Below are positions 46,120-55,671 of a stretch of 64,000 bases of DNA, one piece after another. The notes below the pieces were generated by a model, which worked only from the letters and a program-made list of their open reading frames with translations, made no database searches and was not told the origin of the DNA. Positions within the stretch are counted from its first letter, which is position 1, and each line of letters begins with the position of its first letter. The stretch spans positions 309,136 through 373,135 of the forward strand of contig CAJNDS010001735.1 of NCBI GenBank assembly GCA_905221605.1. Direction: 5' to 3'. This stretch comes from Symbiodinium natans (lineage: Eukaryota; Sar; Dinophyceae; Suessiales; Symbiodiniaceae). Both the position numbers and the translations under genes were made by a program.

Positions 46120-47848
46120 TTGGCTCAAGGCTCTGGCTCAAGTGAGAAGGCAAGTGGTAGGCAGTTTTCAGGTAGGGTAGCTGCCTAGATGCCATGGAGC
46201 CCACCCTCTAAGAGGGATAGCCTGGCTATCATAACCTCAGAGGTGAGCCGAGAGGGAAGGTGCATCCTTCGACTGGAGCGAACTACCAGGGCAGGGCACT
46301 TCCGCGATGCCCAGTCCCTGGAGCAGAGTTTCAGCGAGCGTGCCAAACAGGGATGCCTTCCATGGGCCTCGTGGCCAAGTGGCACCGAGGCAGCAGAGAG
46401 GTGCAGACCCTCTGACCCGAACAGATAGGGGCAAGGGCCGGCGGGCAGGGATCAGCCCAGTATGCTCGGGGGGACCGCAAGGCACGGTTAGTAAGAGAGT
46501 GAAAGCCGGAGCTGCGGCGAACTTGAGCAACTGGTCTGTACAGCCTGTTGCCACCGCTTGCAATCCCTGGAGAGCTGGAGTTAGGAAGCTGGAAGTTTGG
46601 GAGTCTGCAGTGGCGATTAGGGAACGTGATGCAGTGGCCAGCCGGCCGAAAGCACATGCCCCCTTCTGGAAGCCTGCTACATTGTCTGTGGCTTGTAACG
46701 GGCTATCGCCTACACTGGCTGCTAACCAGTTCAACATTGGCTTGAAGTGTGAGATAGATCTGGCGGGCTCTTTCGTGACTCACACAGCCAGAGGTTTTAT
46801 CCTCTTTGAGTGGTATAAGGCCCTCCTGACCTTTGTCATGCTGGGGTATGCCCAGTCCTACCAAGCTTAGTGTCAGGAGCTTTAGTTTGTCCACCTTGGC
46901 CTTGCCTAGGACTCATCTACAGTAAATCCACACTGGCGGCAGTGCTTGAGAGTGGGATAGCTACCAGAGGCAAGATTCCGCCTTAGGCGCTGCCTGAGGT
47001 TTATGTTTATGGGTTTGGCTTCTGCCTGGCGTGTTTCCCCGCGCCAGTGCACTTCGTGCATGGGGGAATTGAGGGGAAAGCGTGGTCCCCGCGCCTTGTT
47101 GAGGGGAGGCGTCGACCCTGCGCCAAATATACCAAGTTGTGAGGGGTGCAGTGTCCCCAAGCCTGTAGACATAAGCCTTGTCCAGGTGATCCCATCCACC
47201 CTCGCACAGGGTAGTTTTCAGGAGGTGCTTTCTGGAACCCCCCACACAGTGTCCTGGAGTGCCAGACGCCAGGAGTGTGGAGGTGGCATCCTCGGGCTGT
47301 GAAGTGGCGGGCTTCACTGCCCAGGGCCCACAGGGCTGCAGGCTGAGCAGTTACGGCAGTTCTTTCCTCTCAGCTGAAGCAGGCGGACAACCCTGTAGCT
47401 GGGCCAAACCAATTTGTACAGGTAATTGGTGCCTGTGGCCGAGGGGTCGCAGGTTCTGAGTGCAGAATGTATATGCCTTGCTGTGCACCAGGAGGGATGC
47501 CTCCCTACTGACAGGAAAGGGAGAAGGGTAGTTTGCATGCGGACCTGAGGCAATCCGCACCCACAGATAGGGGCTACCCTCTCACTCAGTACTGGGAAGA
47601 GGAGGGATTGGTGGGGCTCGGTGGAGCTTAGCAGCAGCGAGAGGCGCCACCCTCTAGTGAAAGGCTGAGGCAATGACCTCATAGGCTTGAGGTCCCACCC
47701 TCAGTAGTGGCACTAGTAGCAGAAGGCTTTACCTGTACAGTTAGCCTCTGCTGCCCAAGATAGTGTAGTGGTACTTAGCAGTACGGACTCCGGTCCCAAA
47801 CACCAAGATGGTGGACTCGCAAACCAAGCTCAACTCGGAAAAAAAATT
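46120..47848 (+). mobile_element. Rep-A copy 8, complete
   Basis: Opens with tandem SL relicts (46120-46129 and the following CTCTGGCTCAAG) and ends with CACC-AAGAT-GGTG, CTCAACTCGG and seven or more A's. Its first 450 bp belong to the inverted-repeat arm; the rest is outside it. Confidence 0.8.
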
Positions 47849-47916
47849 GAACCTGGGTTGAACCCAGGTTGACCCTGGGTTGAACCCAGGTTGAACCCAG
47901 GTTGAACCCAGGTTGG
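47849..47916. repeat. AACCCAGGTT junction array
   Basis: Six motif copies, one of the cleanest arrays in the window, directly before a full spliced leader. Confidence 0.8.
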
Positions 47917-47925
47917 TGGCTCAAG

Positions 47926-47947
47926 GCCGTAGCCATTTTGGCTCAAG
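47926..47947 (+). other. Complete 22-nt dinoflagellate spliced-leader relict
   Basis: All 22 positions fit the consensus that starts DCCGTAGCC and ends TTTTGGCTCAAG, with G at the first position. A partial relict TGGCTCAAG (47917-47925) lies directly upstream, so two leaders are in tandem. Tandem relicts mean that a trans-spliced RNA was copied to DNA, inserted, transcribed and trans-spliced again. Confidence 0.95.
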
Positions 47948-48024
47948 TTTTCGGCCCAAGGAGTAGCCTGAGGGAAATTTCGGAGGTCTCAGCCTTCCTA
48001 GCCTGGTAGCCAGCCTAGGACAGT

Positions 48025-48230
48025 TTGCCCAGAGGTGCCTTCCTCTTAGCCATGGCCCCCCGCGAGTACATCTGTTGCAGTGGCCAAAGCTGCACAGGAT
48101 GGATTTGGGCGGACAAGGCTCAGCCGCACATGCTCTGCAAGAAATGCAGAACACCCTGGGCAAACAGCATTCGCAAGGCGAGACAGAACTGGAACCAGTG
48201 GAAGCCACAATGGCCTACGGTCGCTGAGGC
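48025..48230 (+). pseudogene. SL-LINE copy 3 zinc-ribbon fragment
   Basis: The first 68 or so codons match 35909-35705 (MAPREYICCSGQSCTGW, MLCKKCRTPWANS), then jump to the sequence before the endonuclease (DSWAGGW), marking the large internal deletion. Confidence 0.75.
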
Positions 48231-49600
48231 GGAGGACTCCTGGGCTGGGGGATGGTCCTGCATGCCCTAGAGCAAGGAGAGGATGTCACCGGGAAAGCCA
48301 TCCAACAGGCAAAGGAGGTGATAACCCCTGAGCTCCCAAAAAGTGAGGAGCCCCTGACACCTGAACAGGTGCTGGGTCAGCAGGAACGAGAGGAAGACCT
48401 TGCGCATGGCGAGGGCACCGACTCAGAAGAGCCCAGCCATGAGAAGGTTAAACCTTCCGCCTCGCCTGACCAGTATCTAAGCATCATGAGCGCTAATGTC
48501 ACCAGTTTCAACAACGGGGCGTTGGAGTGGGTAACCTCCTCCAAAGCCAAGGTGGTGTGTCTGCAGGAAACCCACCTCACACCGGAACTGCTGCATGGAA
48601 GGCGAGCCACACTGCAATCCCTAGGATGGGATCTCTATGCTGAGCCGGCCCCTGTCGGACAAGGGCACAAGGTTGGGGGGCACTGCTTGTGCCTTTCCCA
48701 AAAATAGCGGAGTGTGGCAAAAAGCCACCTACCAATGCGAAGGGGCGGGCTACACAGCCGTGGGCCTGAGACAAAGACGGTGGGACTACACGATTGTGTC
48801 CCTCTATCTGAGGGAGGCCTGAATGGTTCTGGTGGCTTTCGTAAGAACCCTCCCGGAGCCCTGGATCATCTTGGGAGATTGGAAACTGGACCCGACTGAA
48901 GTTCAGGACACAGCGCTGATTCAGGTGATGCGGGGGCCCGGGGCGGATGGTCGCCACTGGAGAAGCTACATGCAACCATGGGGCGGAGCTGGACTTTGGG
49001 GTGGTGAGTAGGAGCCTGGAAGCCCTGGTGGATCTGTCTGCTACCTGGACAGTCGCGTGGAAACCACATGCAGCCTTGCACCTCAAAGTCAAAGGGCGGT
49101 GCCAGCGAATGGAAATCCTGGAAACTTCCCCAGTTTCCGAAACTCACAGCAGACCTCAAAGACCAAGAATGGCAAGAGGTCCAACCCTTCCATTTCGCCA
49201 TAATGGACAGGACCTGTGCACCTGGCAGCTGGCGACCTGGGCGGCTAGCCTGGAGCACTGCCACGTAGCACCGAGGACTGGCAGAGGTTGGTGTGTGCAG
49301 GCCAATGGGCAGTCTTGCAGCGCCCTTCCACTGCCCCAAAGGCTCTGAAGTGGGATGGTGGGCGCGCATAGCCAGAATCCTGGAAGTGCCGCCCGCCTCC
49401 CAACAGCACCCACCCGACCTAGGCACCCTCCAAGCCTGTCAAGACATTGCTGAAAGGTACTGCCTTCCTCACAGAATTGTACCAGCATGTTCAGCAACAG
49501 CACCACAGTGGCGGTCTTTGAGTGTTGTTGCCAGGCACAAGGAGGCGGCCCTCCAGATGCAGAGAGCCAAGGAGCAGCAGGTCCAACACAAGGACTGACT
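48231..49600 (+). pseudogene. SL-LINE copy 3 endonuclease, broken
   Basis: Recognisable blocks YLSIMSANVTSFNNG, VVCLQETHL and PWIILGDWKLDP occur in at least three different frames (48252-48707, 48823-49011, 48947-49348). The N of GDWN is now K. It is not functional. Confidence 0.8.
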
Positions 49601-49706
49601 TCAAGCGGATTTAGCGAAAGGGTTCTCTCAAAAAGAGTGAGAGAGTCCTGGATCGGCCCTTCCAAAACCTCCCAGGCGAAGAGCGCCCAGGGGCCAGAAG
49701 AAAGCA

Positions 49707-50744
49707 GTGGGTCGCAATTTGGGGAGAGGTAGAATGTTCCCTCCCGATCGTCCAGACCCTGCTGGATGCAGCAAAATCCTCCCGCTGTTTAAAACCATCC
49801 TCGAAAATGTCACCGACAAGGCAGAAGGTCCTGATGGGCTCACCTCTGCTGCCCTCAAAAACCTCCCTGGACCGGCCTATGAGCAGCTCACCCAAGTCCT
49901 GAACTTGGCTGAAACCACAGGAGTGGCGCCACAGCACTGGCAGGCGCACCATGTGGCACTCCTGCCCAAAATGCTGACATAGAAAGGCCCATAACCCTCA
50001 CATCCATCACCTGTCGGCTTTGGTGCTTCTGCAGAGCACAGGTCGTCAAGAAATGGATGCGAGAAACTGCCGAGAAGTTCCATGGGATAAAGCCTCCCCG
50101 GGAAACACTTGTCTAGAAACATCTGAGAGGAGAGATGAGCCGCGCAGCTAACAAACATGCCTGTGCGGTCCTGTTGGACCTGCAGACTTTTAGCAGGGTG
50201 CCCTTTCGCAACAATGATGGCAGGGTTTGCCTCCAGCCAATAATGCAAGAAGCTGCTCAGCTCCGCAGTATCACCGCTCTAGACACCTGGGTAGATGACA
50301 TTGGAGCGGATTTCGAAGCATGCGCGGTCTGTGAAGGTTACAAAACCCTTCGCCGGCTTCTAGAAGGTGTGACCTCCGTTTGTCCCTGAAGAAAACAGGC
50401 TTCCTGTGCACCACTGCAGAAGCTAGGAGGGAGCTACAGAAGCTGCGCAAAGATGGGGACCCGGCTATCTGTGATAGCATGAAGGATTTAAGCCTGGACT
50501 GTGCCCTGGGTCGAGTCCGGAGGGTCAAGGTGCAGAGAGCCCAAAGGCACAAAGCGGGCCAACAATAGAAGAAGTTGAAACAACTAAGATTCCCGGGTGT
50601 GCCGGCCAAGGTACGCCTCTTCAGAGGAGAGGTTGCCTCCGTCCTTACTTGGGGCCATCAAGCCCAGGGAATGCCGCCCACCCGGAGACAGAAGCTCCGG
50701 ACTGCCTTGGCTGAGCAGTGTGACAGACAGAAAATGGGCAATCT
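49707..50744 (+). pseudogene. SL-LINE copy 3 RT, broken
   Basis: Fragments DGLTSAALKNLPGPAYE (49707-49982), TWVDDIGADFEA (50135-50389) and LKKTGFLCTTAEARREL (50380-50568) lie in different frames, with the catalytic motif A-B region largely deleted. Confidence 0.8.
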
Positions 50745-50870
50745 CAGCACCCGAAGCTTGTTTCTGGCACAGATTTAAGCTGTCTTGGTCAAACCACCGG
50801 AATAAAGACTGGGTTTGACTGGGAAAACCGTAGTGCTCTCTGGTGTCCCAGTTAGCCACGTCCAAACTTG
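50745..50870 (-). pseudogene. Rep-B protein fragment, minus strand
   Basis: Reverse-complement match to the Rep-B frame around DVANW-TREHYGFPS and FRWFDQDS. It marks a chimeric breakpoint between SL-LINE copy 3 and the following segment. Confidence 0.65.
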
Positions 50871-51239
50871 TTCATCGGTGGCTTCCTTGCTTTGGGTTTT
50901 TCCGAGCTGCCTGTTAAGCCGTGGCCTTCGGAGGCTGCCTCTTTCCTGCTGGTGCTGTGGTTGGTGGTTTCTGGTTGTGTTGCGCATCGGAGAAGGCACT
51001 GGCTTGGAAGATTGCCCCTTCTAAGTGTCGGCGCCGGTGGGGTGGTTCGACTCCGGCAAGGCCCCACCCTCTGGATTTTCTTCTTTGCGGGGACCTTCTG
51101 GGCCTTCTGGCCCTGGAAGAGCAGGTCCTTCTGTTTTACTTCCGCCATTGCGCACAAGGGGGGTCCCTTTTTTCTGTGCTGGCTGAAAAAAACTGCGGAT
51201 AGAATTGGTGTTTCGGGTGTTTATTGCAACTTACGTTGG
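50871..51239. other. Unassigned segment
   Basis: About 370 bp that matches no other part of the window. A minus-strand frame (50852-51157, Lys/Arg/Pro/Ser-rich) is open but has no recognisable domain. It may be unrelated host sequence trapped between repeats. Confidence 0.4.
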
Positions 51240-51900
51240 AAATCCTTTTTAAAACCATAAGCAGCAGCAAGTTTTTGCAAAACCGTTTGGGTAAGGAAGG
51301 TCACCACACCTCACATCCAAGGTTGCCTAGTTTCTAGAAGTTTTGAAACATGCGTAACATGTTCCCTTTCAATCGCGACCCTTTCTTGCTGCGCACATTG
51401 GTGTGCTGCCAGTGCTTTTAAGGTCTTGCGGTTTTTGTTGTGTGCAAGAGTTTTAGCTGCATTAGGCAACCGGAGATTGTCCTTCCCACTTCCAGGCATG
51501 TACGTTTGGTCCGGACCAGCTTCTGGAACCATTTCTGCTGGGTAGTGGTGTGGCCACAACCTATGTTGATCCAATACGCTTTTTCAGGGCCTGGCAGTGT
51601 CCTCGAAGTGCTTGCAGGCCTGCTTGTGGGCCAGCTCGGCCGCTTTTCTCCACACAGCTTATCCGCCAGGTATTAACCTGCTGTCTCCACAAGTTTTCCG
51701 CACCCACCTTCCAGAGGAACTCCTCCTCCAAGGGACAGAACCCATTTTATTGTAAGGTTACATCTGTGGCTTGCAGCTTCCGCCAGATGTGACCGTGGGT
51801 TTTTCCCGGCTTTTGGATGCGGACACTGTTTCTTGCAGGCCATGCGTAGGCGACCTTTCGAAGTCTCGGGTCCGCCGTGAAGAGGCCACCACTAGCGCAG
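51240..51900 (-). pseudogene. SL-LINE 3' half fragment (RNase H region)
   Basis: Diverged homology to 30140-31100 in the same orientation as copies 1 and 2, for example NRKTLKALAAHQCAQQERV at 51311-51574 against NRKTLEALAAHQCTHQGRV. Several internal deletions. Together with copy 3 it gives two inverted, decayed LINE pieces. Confidence 0.7.
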
Positions 51901-52554
51901 CAAGTCAGAAGGTGGGTCAGCTCCACCATGCCAGCATTCCCTTGCTGGCAAGCTTGTTGCTCTTATCAACATGAAAGTTCTTTATAAATTGCCGTTGCCA
52001 GACTGGGCCCAGCGCGACCCCTTGGCAATATTGTGGAGAGCCTTGCTGGAAGTTGGTGCCATAGGGAACCACCATAATGCAGTCTAGAAGGTTGCGTGCT
52101 TCCAGCAAGCATGGCAAAGAGTTATCATCCTTGCTACCAGAGCGGAACCCAACCGTCTTCCTCTGACAGCCTGCGCTAAGTGCACCAAAGGCCTTAAGGG
52201 ACTTTTTGTTAGAAGGTTTCTACCTTCTCATAAGGTACCAGCCTCTGGTAGCATCTTAGAGGATGAAAAGCAGAGGTTCATTCCGCTGCCAGAGAACACC
52301 TCTGGCCCTCCTCTTACAGTTTTGCACCCCTTGCACCAGAAACCTAAGAAGGTTTTGCCAGAAGGTTCATTTCTCTTATAAGGTACAACCTCTGGTAGCC
52401 CAAAGAGGACAGTAGCTTGGGAGGAGGTGGTTTTCTCCCCTGTACTTTAGGGCCAAGAGGGCCATCAGAAGTGCCAGTACAGAGGCACGGTTTTCACAAC
52501 CCAAACACCAAGAAGGTGGATCGCATTTGTTCGCTCAACTTGGAAAAAAATTGG
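51901..52554 (+). mobile_element. Rep-B copy 5, decayed
   Basis: It begins inside the Rep-B protein sequence (HHASIPLLASLLL), then the LINE-like 3' region, and ends in CACC-AAGAA-GGTG and CTCAACTTGGAAAAAAATTG. It has more substitutions than copies 2-4 (many C-to-T and G-to-A differences). Confidence 0.72.
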
Positions 52555-54204
52555 TGGCTCAAGGCTCTCAGCTTTAGTGAGAAGGCAAGTGGTGGGCAGT
52601 TTTCAGGGTAGGGTAGCTGCCTAGATCCATGGAGCCCACCCTCTAAGAGGGATAGTCTGACCTTAGAGGTGAGCCGAGAGGGTAGGGTGCATCCTTCGAC
52701 TGAAGCGAATTACCAGGGCAGGGCACTTCCGCAATGCCCAGTCCCTGGAGCAGAGTTTCAGCAAGCGTGCCAAACAGGGATGCCTTCCATGGGCCTTGTG
52801 GCCAAGTGGCACCAAGGTGGCGGACAGAGATCAGCCCAGTATGCTTCGGGGGGACCGCAAGGCACGGTTAGTAAGAAAGTGAAAGCCGGAGCTGCGGACG
52901 AGCCGAGTCAACTGGTTTGCACAGCCTGTTGCTAGACTTGCAATTCCTGGAAAGCTGAGAGTTTGGGAGTCTGCAGTGGCGATTAGGGAACGTGATGCAG
53001 TGGCCAGCAGGCCGAAAGCACATGCCCTGTTCTGGAAGCCTGCTACATTGTCTGTGGCTTGTAACGGGCGATCGCCTACACTGGCTGCTAACCAGTTCAA
53101 CAATTGGCTTGAAGTGTGAGATAGATCTGGCGGGTTCTTTCGTGACTCACACAGCCAGAGGTTTTATCCTCTTTGAGATGAGTGGTATAAGGCCCTCCTG
53201 ACCTTTGTCATGCTGGGGTATGCCCAGTCCTACCAAGTGTCAGGAGTTTTAGTTTTTCCACCTTGGCCTTGCCTAGGACTCATCTACAGTAAATCCACAC
53301 TGGCGGCAGTGCTTGAGAGTGGGATAGCTACCAGAGGCAAGATTCCGCCTTAGGCGCTGCCTGAGGTTTATGTTTATGGGTTTGGCTTCTGCCTGGCGTG
53401 TTTCCCCGCGCCAGTGCACTTCGTGCATGGGGGAATTGAGGGGAAAGCGTGGTCCCCGCGCCTTGTTGAGGGGAGGCGTCGACCCTGCGCCAAATATACC
53501 AAGTTGAGGGGTGCAGTGTCCCCAAACCTGTCGACGTAAGCCTTGTCCAGGTGGTCCCATCCACCCTCGCACAGGGTAGTTTTCAGGAGGTGCTTTCTGG
53601 AACCCTCCACACAGTGTCCTGGAGTGCCAGACGCCAGGAGTGTGGAGGTGGCATCCTCGGGCTGTGAAGTGGCGGGCTTCACTGCCCAAGGCCCACATGG
53701 CTGCAGGCTGAGCAGTTACGGCAGTTCTTTCCTCTCAGCTGAAGCAGGCGGACAACCCTGTAGCTGGGCCAAACCAATTTGTACAGGTAATTGGTGCCTG
53801 TGGCCGAGGGGTCGCAGGTTCTGAGTGCAGAATGTATATGCCTTGCTGTGCACCAGGAGGGATGCCCTCTTACTGACAGGAAAGGGAGAAGGGTAGTTTG
53901 CAAGCGGACATGAGGCAATCCGCACCCACAGATTGGGGCTACCCTCTCACTCAGTACTGGGTTTGGTGGGGCTCGGTGGAGCTTAGCAGCAGCGAGAGGT
54001 GCCACCCTCTAGTGAGAGGCTGAGGCAATGACCTCATAGGCTTGAGGTCCCACCCTCAGTAGTGGTACTAGTAGCAGAAGGTTTTACCTGTACAGTTAGC
54101 CTCTGCTGCTCAAGATAGTGTAGTGGTACATAGCAGTACGGACTCCGGTCCCAAACACCAAGACGGTGGACTCGCAAACCAATCTCAACTCGGAAAAAAA
54201 ATTG
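52555..54204 (+). mobile_element. Rep-A copy 9
   Basis: Starts with the SL relict TGGCTCAAG (52555-52563), then a mutated second one. The first 550 bp are diverged and lack a segment near 52825; the remaining part is close to copies 3 and 8. Ends in CACC-AAGAC-GGTG and the A-rich tail. Confidence 0.78.
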
Positions 54205-54239
54205 AACCCAGGTTGAACCCAGGTTCTCGATGTTGTTGT

Positions 54240-54277
<38 letters not shown>

Positions 54278-54330
54278 AGGGCCTGGAGTTCGAACCTGGG
54301 TTGAACCCAGGTTCGAACCCCCCCCCGAAC
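54205..54330. repeat. Junction array with a 35-base C run
   Basis: AACCCAGGTT copies at 54205-54226 and 54292-54317 surround TGTTGTTGTT plus 35 C's (54241-54275). The exact length of such a run is unreliable in any assembly. Confidence 0.7.
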
Positions 54331-54460
54331 CTTGCTCTGCAAAGGTTTCCACTTCAGGCTTCAGGGATGCTGCTCTGGCCAGGTCTTTGGCGGTCCCAAC
54401 CCACTGCCTGTTCACTGCCAGCACTAGTCCGTTACGAATGTTCCGAAGTGCCGACTTTAG

Positions 54461-54934
54461 ACGGAACCCTGCACGCATCCTTTTTACCACGACGTAAAAA
54501 CCCCGGTCGGTGTTTTACACGGACAGACTTTGGGCAAAAGCCCGGGCGGAAAGAAGGGAGAGAATGCTGGTTGTGTCCACCAGCATGAATCGTGTCTCGG
54601 ACGCAGAAAAAGGGCATACAACAGTAAACGGCAATGTTGGAGCCATCACATCCGACTCTGGGATGAATGACCTCTTTGGACCCTTCGTCACAGATGCCGA
54701 CGCAGGCCACAGCCAGCGAAGACGGTCAGGCGGCAAGGAAGACAGAGGCAGGTCGGTGGAGAGAAGGCGGCAAGTCGAAAAGAAGGTCGAACGGACTAGC
54801 ACTTTTGACGGAATGCTGCACGCATTCTTGTCATTGCGCTGGCGTCAAAATCCCGGTCGGTGCTACACACGGGCAGACTTCGGGCAAAAGCACCCCGGGC
54901 GGAAAGAAGAGAGAGAGTGCTGGTTGTGTCCACC
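54461..54934 (+). repeat. Diverged tandem duplication in the putative LTR
   Basis: 54461-54582 and 54808-54934 share ACGGAA..CTGCACGCAT, CCCGGTCGGTG, GGGCAAAAGC, GCGGAAAGAAG and TGGTTGTGTCCACCA. Duplicated enhancer-like segments are common in LTRs. Confidence 0.7.
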
Positions 54935-55200
54935 AAGATTCATCGCAGCAGGGCCAGCATTCTTCAAGCACGGCAGAAAGCGTGGGTCAATGGCGCCAAG
55001 TCAATGTGCTGGAAATGACAGGAATGGTTCTGTTGACGCCGCAAGGCAGAAATGCGGCAAAACACGCCCAAGCATGCCTACTGCCCCAATATTCTTATTC
55101 TTGCCCCGTAATAAGGGTCGCTTCTGCCTTCAAAGAAAAAGACTTAAGGTGGAACAATTCTTCTGATTGTAACAAACATTTCACTTTTCATGCCCGACTG

Positions 55201-55206
55201 TATATA
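55201..55206 (+). promoter_or_regulatory. TATA-like box of the putative LTR
   Basis: CTGTATATAGG, at a plausible distance upstream of the transcribed leader. Dinoflagellate host genes seldom use TATA boxes, so this is a candidate only. Confidence 0.35.
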
Positions 55207-55304
55207 GGCTCAAGCACCGCCCCTCGTGAAGCGACGCGAGTGAAGGTAAAAGTGTGCCGAGAGCCTGTGTTCTAGAAAGGTTGAGATTAGCCTTTAAACT
55301 TTTA

Positions 55305-55316
55305 TGGTAGCGGAGC
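55305..55316 (+). promoter_or_regulatory. Primer-binding site (initiator-tRNA-Met type)
   Basis: TGGTAGCGGAGC matches 10 of 12 bases of TGGTATCAGAGC, the PBS commonly seen in Ty1/copia elements. It lies about 360 bp before the gag start. Confidence 0.6.
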
Positions 55317-55423
55317 TGTTGGCAACGGCCAGCAGCTGAAGAAGCAGATCCAGGGAAAGAAGGTAAGCCCAGCCAGAGGGCTGGCAGCCAGCTAGCGAGC
55401 TGGAAGGAAGAGAAGGAAAAGCA

Positions 55424-55597
55424 GGAGTTAAGGTTTATCAACTACGCCCTGCGAAAGGAGAAGTTCGTTTTCCGGTAGACGTTATCACCGGAGGAATTTC
55501 GGAAAGAAGTCAAGAGGACAGCAAGAGTTAAGGTTCATTAACTACGCCTTGCTGAAGCTGAAGAAAACAGGAGTTAAGGTTCATTAACTACGCCCTG
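55424..55597 (+). repeat. Three copies of a 28-nt hairpin in the copia leader
   Basis: Copies at 55424-55451, 55524-55551 and 55570-55597. Each has GTTAAGGTTCATTAAC or a close variant (GTTAA/TTAAC stem), followed by TACGCC. Spacing is 100 and 46 bp. Leader position suggests a packaging, dimerisation or translation signal; that is inferred. Confidence 0.75.
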
Positions 55598-55671
55598 TTG
55601 GATCAGTAGAGAAAAGGAGGTGAAGAAGAGAGAGCCTTGAGTCTGGACGACTTGCCTAGATCGTCAGAACA

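Larger units (their letters stand above)
43939..46569. repeat. Right arm of the 2.6-kb inverted repeat
   Basis: Reverse complement of 35998-38639. It contains Rep-B copy 4, Rep-A copy 7 and the first 450 bp of Rep-A copy 8. The inner boundary is the SL relict at 43939-43955. Confidence 0.85.
47917..50744 (+). mobile_element. SL-LINE copy 3, decayed, plus strand
   Basis: Homologous to copies 1 and 2 in inverted orientation, with many substitutions, frameshifts and deletions. About 1.2 kb of the ORF1/N-terminal region is missing at 48230, and about 300 bp of RT around 50100-50200. It retains the SL start, zinc ribbon, endonuclease and part of RT. Near 50745 it breaks into a Rep-B fragment and never reaches RNase H or a 3' UTR. 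Confidence 0.82.
54331..55304 (+). mobile_element. Probable 5' LTR of the copia-like element
   Basis: The segment between the last junction array and the primer-binding site. The 3' LTR is outside the window, so the ends cannot be fixed and no clear TG...CA pair is seen. A TATA-like TATATA lies at 55201-55206, about 100 bp before the PBS. Two diverged direct copies of about 125 bp lie inside it. An open frame (54510-55166) runs through, but its Arg/Ser/Gly-rich translation looks non-coding. Confidence 0.55.

Noticed and set aside
1134..54325. Junction arrays as a CRISPR array
   Set aside because: Units are abutting and degenerate with no unique spacers, no cas genes occur, and the context is eukaryotic.
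54510..55166. A 218-codon plus-strand frame upstream of the copia gag
   Set aside because: It runs through the probable LTR and TATA region, and its composition reflects GC-rich DNA more than a protein.
55201..55214. TATAGGCTCAAG downstream of the TATA box as an SL relict
   Set aside because: Only eight bases match the leader end. One or two such matches are expected by chance in 64 kb, and no element boundary lies there.
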